Part shown: positions 57,801 through 64,000 of the stretch, in pieces
Position numbering within the stretch: the stretch's first letter is position 1
Layout: every line of letters starts with the position of its first letter
Notes under the pieces: generated by a model
The model's database searches: none
The model's input: the letters and a program-made list of their open reading frames with translations, nothing else
Told to the model about the DNA's origin: nothing
NCBI GenBank assembly: GCA_001931535.1
Contig: CP016211.1
Coordinates: forward strand, 12,384,377-12,448,376
DNA from: Minicystis rosea
GTDB lineage: Bacteria > Myxococcota_A > Polyangia > Polyangiales > Polyangiaceae
Direction: 5' to 3'
Length of the DNA: 64,000 nucleotides
Translations under genes and position numbers: made by a program

Positions 57801-59006
57801 CTACTCGTGGCGCAGCGCCTCGATGGGGACGAGGCGCGCGGCCTTTCGCGCGGGGAAATAGCCGAACACGACGCCGATGAACGCCGAGAAGCCGAATCCC
57901 ACGAGCACGACGGAGGGCGACGGCTGGAAGGGCAGCTCCAGCGCCCGGCACAGGCCGAACGAGCCGCCGATTCCGAGGGCCACGCCGAGCGCGCCGCCGC
58001 CGAGGGAGAGGGCGACGGCCTCGACGAGGAACTGCACGAGCACGTCGCCCTCCTCGGCGCCGATCGCGAGGCGGATGCCGATCTCGCGCGTCCGCTCGGT
58101 CACGCTGACCAACATGATGTTCATGATCCCGATACCGCCGACGAGCAGGCTGACGGCCGCGATCGCGCCGAGCAGCGCCGTCAGCGCGGTGGTGACGCTG
58201 GAGAGCGTCTTCGCGATCTCTTTCATGTCGAGGATCATGAAATCGGCCGGGTCGCTGGGGGCGAGCCGGCGGCGCTCGCGCATCAGCGCCTCGAGCCCGC
58301 TCTTCACGCGCGGGATCGCCTTGTCGCTGGTGGTGCCCACGTAGATCAGGGTGATGTCGTGGTTGCCGGAGATGCGGCGCTGGAACGTCGAGAGCGGGAT
58401 GGCGACGAAGTCGTCGGGATCCATGCCGAGCGCCGATCCGCCCTTGGGCTCGAGCACGCCGATGACGCGCACGCCGAGGCGCCCGATGCGGATCGTGGCG
58501 CCGAGCGGCTCCTGCGAGGGGAAGAGCTCCTTCGCCACCGCGGCGCCGAGCACCGCGACCGGCGCGCCGCCGTCGGCCTCCGAGGGCTCGAAGACGCGGC
58601 CCTTCTGCACGACGAAGCCGCGCACGTCGAAGTATTGCGGCGTGCTGCCGTCGACCTGCGTCGTCCTGTTCCTGCTGCCGGCGACGACGAGCATGCTGCG
58701 GCTCTGGGCGGGCGCGACGAGCCGGACGCCCGAGACCTCCTTCGCGATCGCCTTCGCGTCGTTCATCTTGAAGGGCTGCGCCGCGCTCATGGTGGCGCCG
58801 CGCTTCTCGCCCGTGGCGAACAGCGTCAGGAGGTTCGAGCCCATCTTCTCGATGTCCCCGGTGATCCGCTGCGTCGCGCCCTGGCCGAGCGTCACCATGG
58901 CGATCACCGCCGACACGCCGATGACGATGCCGAGCGTCGTGAGCGCCGAGCGCAGGCCGTTCTTGGCGATGGCCTGGAGGGCCATCCGCAGGATGAGCCA
59001 GATCAT
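57801..59006 (-). CDS. MacB-type ABC transporter permease
   Basis: A 401-residue permease of the MacB/FtsX class. The first helix follows the family start (LRMALQAIAKNGLRSALTTLGIVIG, here cut in two parts: residues 5-15 and 16-30). A large periplasmic MacB-type domain follows (about 45-270), then three helices near 285-305, 330-360 and 370-390, with NIMLVSVTERTREIGIRLAIG and the FGYFPARKAARLVPIEALR end typical of the family. In classical MacB this is fused to the ATPase; here it is separate. It overlaps the ATPase gene by four bases. With the adaptor it forms a tripartite exporter; TolC is not in the window. Confidence 0.93.
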   Translation of the reverse strand: MIWLILRMALQAIAKNGLRSALTTLGIVIGVSAVIAMVTLGQGATQRITGDIEKMGSNLLTLFATGEKRGATMSAAQPFKMNDAKAIAKEVSGVRLVAPAQSRSMLVVAGSRNRTTQVDGSTPQYFDVRGFVVQKGRVFEPSEADGGAPVAVLGAAVAKELFPSQEPLGATIRIGRLGVRVIGVLEPKGGSALGMDPDDFVAIPLSTFQRRISGNHDITLIYVGTTSDKAIPRVKSGLEALMRERRRLAPSDPADFMILDMKEIAKTLSSVTTALTALLGAIAAVSLLVGGIGIMNIMLVSVTERTREIGIRLAIGAEEGDVLVQFLVEAVALSLGGGALGVALGIGGSFGLCRALELPFQPSPSVVLVGFGFSAFIGVVFGYFPARKAARLVPIEALRHE

Positions 59007-59758
59007 GACTGGTACCCCTCGTCCACGTTCGGGGCTTCGGGACCGCAAGCGGCCCTCCGTCCCGAGCCCTCTCGGCGCTCTTCGCGCGCGACCCGCCCGT
59101 CCCGGAACACGATGAGCCTCGACGCGTACGCGGCCATCTCGGGCTCGTGCGTGACCATCACGATGGTGATGCCGCGCCGCTGGTTGAGCGAGACGAGCAG
59201 GTTCATGATCTCCTTGCTGCGCGTCGTGTCGAGCGCTCCGGTGGGCTCGTCGGCGAGCAGGAGGCGCGGCTCGGTCGCGATGGCGCGCGCGATGGCGACG
59301 CGCTGCTGCTGGCCGCCGGAGAGCTCGGCGGGCGTGTGGTCGGCGCGCTCGGCGAGGCCGACCTCGTCGAGCGCGTGCAGGGCCCGCGCGCGGCGCTCGC
59401 GTGCGGGGACCCTCCGATAGACGAGCGCGAGCTCGACGTTCTCGACGGCGCTCGTGCGGGCGAGCAGGTTGAAGCCCTGGAAGACGAAGCCGAAGTAGTA
59501 CCTCCGGAGGAGCGCGAGCGAGCGCCCGTCGAAGCCCGTGACGTCGACGCCCGCGAATCGGTAGGCGCCGCTCGTCGGCCGATCGAGGGCGCCGACGATG
59601 TTCATGCACGTGCTCTTGCCCGAGCCGCTCGGGCCCATCACCGCGACGAACTCGCCCGCCTCGATGCGGAGGCTCGTGTCGTGGAGGGCGCGCACCTCGC
59701 TCTCCCCGCGGCCATAGACGCGCGCGACCTTGTCGAGCTCGACGAGCGGCGTGCTCAT
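59003..59758 (-). CDS. MacB/LolD-type ABC transporter ATP-binding protein
   Basis: A 251-residue ATPase. Walker A is GPSGSGKST, the Q-loop is FVFQGFNLLART, the signature is ELSGGQQQRVAIARAIA, Walker B is LLLADEPTGALDT, and the switch His is in VMVTHEPEMA. It belongs to the MacB/LolD/FtsE group. The last 25 residues are polar and variable. ATG 59758 overlaps the adaptor gene stop by four bases and its own stop overlaps the permease start, so three genes are coupled. The substrate may be a drug, peptide or lipoprotein; sequence alone does not tell. Confidence 0.94.
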   Translation of the reverse strand: MSTPLVELDKVARVYGRGESEVRALHDTSLRIEAGEFVAVMGPSGSGKSTCMNIVGALDRPTSGAYRFAGVDVTGFDGRSLALLRRYYFGFVFQGFNLLARTSAVENVELALVYRRVPARERRARALHALDEVGLAERADHTPAELSGGQQQRVAIARAIATEPRLLLADEPTGALDTTRSKEIMNLLVSLNQRRGITIVMVTHEPEMAAYASRLIVFRDGRVAREERREGSGRRAACGPEAPNVDEGYQS

Positions 59759-61029
59759 TGGATGTCCTCCACGTCGGCGATCACCTTCGCGCCCTCGTCG
59801 AGGCCTTCGATCTCGGTGTGCTCGCCGTCCGTCGCGCCCGGCCGCACGGAGACGGGCTTCGGCAGGCCCTTCTCGAGGACCCAGACGTGTGGTCCTTCGC
59901 TGTGCGGCAGCTCGGGCACGGCCTTGCCGGGCGCCTTGGGGAAGATCTCCTTCGGCGGGATGAACCGGAGCGCCTGGTTCGGGACCGTGAGCACGCCGCG
60001 CTTCATGTCGGCCGTGATCGTCGCGTTCGCGGTCATGCCCGGGCGCAGGAGCAGCTTGTCGTTCTCGACGGCGAGGATGGCCTCGTACGAGACGACGTTC
60101 TGCTCGGTGCGAGGCTCGAAGCGCAGCGAGAGGAGCTTCGACGGGAAGGTCTTTCCGGGGTGGGCGTCGACGGTGAAGCTCGCCTCCTGGCCCTCGGCGA
60201 CGCGGCCGACGTCGGCCTCGTCCACGTATGCGATGAGGCGCATCTTGGTGAGGTCCTCGGCGAGCTTGAAGAGCACCGGTGTCTGGAAGCCGGCGGTGAC
60301 GGTCTGCCCGGGCTCGATGAGGCGCGTGAGGACGACACCGTCGACCGGCGAGACGATGCGCGTGCGCGAGAGCTTCATCGCCGCGTTCCGGCGCTGCGCC
60401 TCGGCGAGGCCGAGGTCGGCGGCGGCGCTCGCGTGCAACGCGAGGGCGCGATCGTAGGCGGCCTCGGCGACCTCTCGGTCTCTCTCGCTCAGGGTGCCGA
60501 GCGCCGTCAGCTTGTCGGCGCGCTCCTTCGCGAGGCGGGTCTCCTTTCGTGTCACCTCGGCCTGACGAACGGCGCCGCGCGAGGCCGCGACGCGCGCGCT
60601 GGCCTCGTCGACGCCGACCCTCGAGGGCTCGGGATCGATCTCGGCGAGCAGATCACCGACGCGGACGCGGTCGTTGGGCTCGACCAGGACGCGCAGGACG
60701 CGGCCCGAGACCTCGGCTCCGACCTCGACGGTGCTCTGGGCCTTGAGGGTGCCGGTGGCCGACACGGCGACGCGCAGGTCGGCGCGCGTGACGGCGGCCT
60801 CTTTGAATCGCAGCCCGCTCGGCTGCGCGCCTCGACGCGCGGCGCGCGCGGCGAGAGCGACGCCGGCGATGGCGGCGGCGACGAAGATCCAGCGGCCCCA
60901 GCGGCGCTGCTTCTGACCGATGCCGAGGTTCTTGGTCACCTCGTCGGGTGGAGGGACCGCGGGCGGAGTCTCTCGGCGCGAGGTGGATATGGAGTCCGAA
61001 AGCACGGCCGCAAGTTGGTGAGCGACCAT
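59755..61029 (-). CDS. MacA/HlyD-family periplasmic adaptor
   Basis: A 424-residue membrane-fusion protein with one membrane anchor near residues 44-62 (WGRWIFVAAAIAGVALAARA). The lipoyl half-motifs follow: VSATGTLKAQSTVEVGAEVSG (about 82-103) and RIVSPVDGVVLTRLIEPGQT (about 205-225), on either side of a coiled-coil hairpin (about 125-200). Beta-barrel and membrane-proximal parts come next. It joins the inner-membrane MacB-type pump to an outer-membrane channel. It is the first gene of the operon, starting 84 bases from the divergent response-regulator gene, a layout suggesting control by that two-component system. Confidence 0.93.
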   Translation of the reverse strand: MVAHQLAAVLSDSISTSRRETPPAVPPPDEVTKNLGIGQKQRRWGRWIFVAAAIAGVALAARAARRGAQPSGLRFKEAAVTRADLRVAVSATGTLKAQSTVEVGAEVSGRVLRVLVEPNDRVRVGDLLAEIDPEPSRVGVDEASARVAASRGAVRQAEVTRKETRLAKERADKLTALGTLSERDREVAEAAYDRALALHASAAADLGLAEAQRRNAAMKLSRTRIVSPVDGVVLTRLIEPGQTVTAGFQTPVLFKLAEDLTKMRLIAYVDEADVGRVAEGQEASFTVDAHPGKTFPSKLLSLRFEPRTEQNVVSYEAILAVENDKLLLRPGMTANATITADMKRGVLTVPNQALRFIPPKEIFPKAPGKAVPELPHSEGPHVWVLEKGLPKPVSVRPGATDGEHTEIEGLDEGAKVIADVEDIQ

Positions 61030-61113
61030 GTCCGCTCTCTAACTCGATTGTGTCGAAACGTGTCCGGCGCGGGTCGTCGTGTCAGCCGTGATGCGCATTG
61101 CTACGTTGGAGTC

Positions 61114-61820
<707 letters not shown>

Positions 61821-61821
<1 letters not shown>

Positions 61822-63188
61822 TGTCGAAGCCCACCCCCCGCCGGTGGCTCGAGTTCAGGAGCCTCGGCGCGCGCGTCTACGTGTACGCCCTCGCGCTCCT
61901 GATGATCGGCACCCTCGTCCTCGTGCCCATCTTCCTCCGGGTGACGCACATCTCGCACGGCGATCTCTACAAGTCCTTCGGCGTGTGGATGACCGAGCAG
62001 GTCTTCGCGAACGCGAAGACCCAGGCCGATCTGCAGCGCGAGCTCGAGCGCGTGACCCGCGCCACGAGCATGGACGCGACGGTGCACGATCGCGAGGGCC
62101 ACGTGATCGTGTCGAGCGCTCATCCTCCCCTCGCGCGGCTCTCCGCGAACGAGGGAGCGCACGGCGCGAGCCTCCCGGCCTGGAACCTCATCCAGGTCGA
62201 CCTCCCGGAGGGGGCGCTCGTCACGGGCACCATCGTCTGGCGCCGGGATCCGCTCCCCTCGATCCTCGTCTTCCTCGCCGCCGTGGGGGTCGCCGTCTTC
62301 TCGCTCGTCTCGCTCGCCGCTCTCCCAGCCGCGCGCAGCATCGCGAGGCCTCTCCGCGAGCTCCGCGACGTGGCGCGTCGCTTCGGCGAAGGCGCGCTCT
62401 CGGCCCGCGCCCGCTCCACGCGCGCGGACGAGATCGGCGATCTCGCGCGCTCGTTCGACGAGATGGCCGCGCGCATCGAGGCGAGCCGGCGCGCCGAGCG
62501 CGAGCTCCTCGCGGGCATCTCGCACGAGCTGCGCACGCCGCTGGCGCGGATACGCGTCGCCCTCGATCTGGTCGAGGGCGGCGACGCCGCGATCGCCGCC
62601 GCACATTTCCCCGGCATCCGCGGCGATCTCACCGAGGTCGAGCGCCTCCTCGAGGACGTCCTCACGGCGGCGAGGCTCGATCTCGCCATGCCCCAAGATG
62701 CCTTCCCCGGCCTCCAGAAGGACGTCGTCCTCGCGTCCGAGCTCGTCGGCGTCATCGCTCGCCGCTTCGAGGCCAATCACCCGGAGCGCGTCCTCGATGT
62801 CGAGGCCGAGGGCCTCGGCGAGGCCGCGGTCGACGTCGACGCCACGCTCCTCGGCCGGGCGCTCCAGAACCTCCTCGACAACGCGGCCAAGTACTCGCAC
62901 GCGCCCGTTCGCCTCGAGGCGGCCCTCCATGGAGAGCGCCTCACGCTCCGCGTGATCGACGAGGGCATCGGTATCTCCGAGGCCGACCTTGCGCTCGTCT
63001 TCACGCCGTTCTTCCGCGGTGATCCGAGCCGCACCCGCGAGACCGGCGGCGTCGGCCTCGGCCTCGCGCTGGCTCGGCGCATCGCCCGGGCTCACGGCGG
63101 CGACGTCACGATCGACAGCCGCCTCGGCGAGGGCACCACCGTCTCGATGGAGCTCCCCGTGCTCGGCATCCAGGCCGAGCGCGTTTAG
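61821..63188 (+). CDS. Sensor histidine kinase, partner of the OmpR-family regulator
   Basis: A 455-residue sensor kinase with two membrane helices (about 18-40 and 140-165) around a periplasmic sensor of about 100 residues, then HAMP (about 165-215) and the phospho-acceptor H-box in LLAGISHELRTPLARIR. The N box is LQNLLDNAAKYS, G1 is DEGIGISEADL, and the F/G2 part is FFRGDPSRTRETGGVGLGLA. All catalytic boxes are intact. ATG 61821 overlaps the regulator stop; GTG 61818 directly before it is an alternative. The last codons and the stop lie in a 14-base direct duplication (63177-63190 and 63191-63204). The signal sensed is unknown. Confidence 0.95.
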
Positions 63189-63204
63189 ACGAGCGCGTTT
63201 AGAC
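63177..63204 (+). repeat. 14-bp tandem duplication across a stop codon
   Basis: GAGCGCGTTTAGAC is present twice in direct succession. The first copy carries the kinase TAG stop. The second lies just after it, so the duplication does not change the protein. Confidence 0.8.
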
Positions 63205-63236
63205 GACGTAGGAAGCCGCTGAAGCGTGCAAGCTCG

Positions 63237-63968
63237 TCATCCGTTTGCCGGCCGCACCCGCGCGCTGCTGATCACGTGCCCGCCGATCTCGACCCACGCG
63301 CCCTCCACCGCGAACGGCCCCTCTCCCTGCTCCAGCGATAGCTGCGCGCGCGCCATCTGGATCCCGTCGCTCCAAGGCCCGGGATCGACCTCGGCTTCTT
63401 TGAAGCCGACGTACCGCTGCACGAAAGGATCGACCGCCTTGTAGATCGACTCCTTGATCGAGAACCGCACCAGCACTTCGCGGAAGCGATCTTGGGACGA
63501 GCCCGCATCCACGATCGCGAGCTCCGCGGTCGTCAGGATCTTTCGCGAGATGTCGTGCGCGCCCGCGACGAGCTCCTCCAGATCGACGCCGAGGCCCGCG
63601 CCCGTGTCGAGCGCCGCGAGGGCCACCGCCATGCGGCGCTTGTGGCTCACCGAGCCCGCGAAGCCCCGCGGAAGCGAGGGCGCGCCGCGCGGCGTGGACA
63701 ACATCGAGGTGCGCGGTGCGCCGATCGAGGTGAGCGCGGACGCGAGCGCGAGGCGGCCGGCGACCCACGTCCCGCGGCGCAGAGGTGAGAGCGTGGCCGC
63801 GAAGGCCTGCTCCTCGGGGAGCAGCGCGGAGAGCACCTCGGTCGGCGGCGTGTCGTCGGGAATGGAGACGACACGCACGACGCCGTGCGGGTGGTCGGCG
63901 AGCGCATCGAGCGACACCGGCGACCACGGAGCGCATGGCCCGAACGTCGACCGGGGCGCGCTGCTCAA
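63237..63968 (-). CDS. 4'-phosphopantetheinyl transferase, Sfp/EntD-like
   Basis: A 243-residue enzyme that moves phosphopantetheine from CoA to carrier proteins of polyketide, peptide or fatty acid synthases. Seen are the SLPRGFAGSVSHKRRMAVAL segment (about 95-115), the magnesium motif LGVDLEEL (about 124-131) and FSIKESIYKAVDPF (about 168-181). The length is that of Sfp-type enzymes, which serve secondary metabolism. The start is TTG at 63968, which overlaps a TGA of a frame coming from the right; no better start lies close, the next Met being well inside. It converges with the sensor kinase gene. Confidence 0.92.
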   Translation of the reverse strand: MSSAPRSTFGPCAPWSPVSLDALADHPHGVVRVVSIPDDTPPTEVLSALLPEEQAFAATLSPLRRGTWVAGRLALASALTSIGAPRTSMLSTPRGAPSLPRGFAGSVSHKRRMAVALAALDTGAGLGVDLEELVAGAHDISRKILTTAELAIVDAGSSQDRFREVLVRFSIKESIYKAVDPFVQRYVGFKEAEVDPGPWSDGIQMARAQLSLEQGEGPFAVEGAWVEIGGHVISSARVRPANG

Positions 63969-64000
63969 TTGGGGCTGTCCATGTCCTTCTTCGCGGCCTC
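63965..64000 (-). CDS. 3' end of a possible upstream gene
   Basis: The minus strand enters from the window edge with an open frame of 11 codons (EAAKKDMDSPN) ending in TGA at 63965-63967, which overlaps the TTG of the transferase by two bases. Such overlap is usual for coupled genes, so this is probably the tail of a gene in the same operon. Too little is visible to name it. Confidence 0.35.
   Translation of the reverse strand, partial: EAAKKDMDSPN

Overview
The window is GC-rich DNA from a myxobacterium-like member of the Myxococcota, most likely of the Sorangium/Polyangium (Polyangiales) kind. No marker gene fixes the species. The inference rests on five eukaryote-like Ser/Thr kinases in 64 kb, a MYXO-CTERM sorting tail, MopE-type surface proteins, many lipoproteins with Ser/Thr/Gly tethers after the lipid-modified cysteine, an NtrC-type regulator, and very high G+C at third codon positions. 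No rRNA, tRNA, CRISPR array, phage region or intact insertion sequence was seen.

Layout. 1-6.5 kb: a 5'-truncated ABC-2 permease and a partner membrane protein, an OafA-type acyltransferase, a Cys-rich lipoprotein, a kinase, and a XerC/D recombinase. 6.5-9.7 kb: a membrane sulfatase-like enzyme broken by a one-base frameshift, and a HAD phosphatase. 9.8-17.1 kb (minus strand): a TPR protein with its kinase, an Omp85-like barrel protein, a small membrane protein, and a kinase-FHA-degenerate GGDEF fusion. 17.3-20.2 kb: a cobalamin riboswitch in front of a beta-propeller-like lipoprotein, then a Pro-rich protein. 20.3-32.9 kb: a kinase with a PEGA-like tail, a TPR/(GEKP)13/TonB-dependent receptor, a lipoprotein, and a 2009-residue alpha-2-macroglobulin. 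33-38.8 kb: aspartate kinase, GNAT acetyltransferase, a kinase with a 2TM domain, a DUF1704/QEGLA metallopeptidase-like protein and a TPR protein. 39-48.1 kb (minus strand): a surface cluster of TPR protein, pentaheme cytochrome lipoprotein, VWA/MopE/MYXO-CTERM giant (also frameshifted) and MopE/SUMF1-like lipoprotein. 48.4-52 kb: pseudopilin-like protein, YdjM-type membrane protein, ABC ATPase and NtrC regulator. 52.2-57 kb: OmpA protein with collagen-like repeats, lipoprotein, glycosyltransferase. 57-57.5 kb: a hierarchical non-coding repeat array. 57.8-63.2 kb: a MacAB-like exporter operon divergent from a two-component system. 63.2-64 kb: a phosphopantetheinyl transferase.

The genes are mostly concerned with the cell envelope and signalling. 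Several non-coding patterns stand out. They are a family of repeats that begins at the stop codon of genes and is oriented with them, the compound array at 57.0-57.5 kb, and the riboswitch-lipoprotein pair. Both frameshifts are consistent with one base lost from a homopolymer run, so sequencing error must be excluded before calling either gene a pseudogene.
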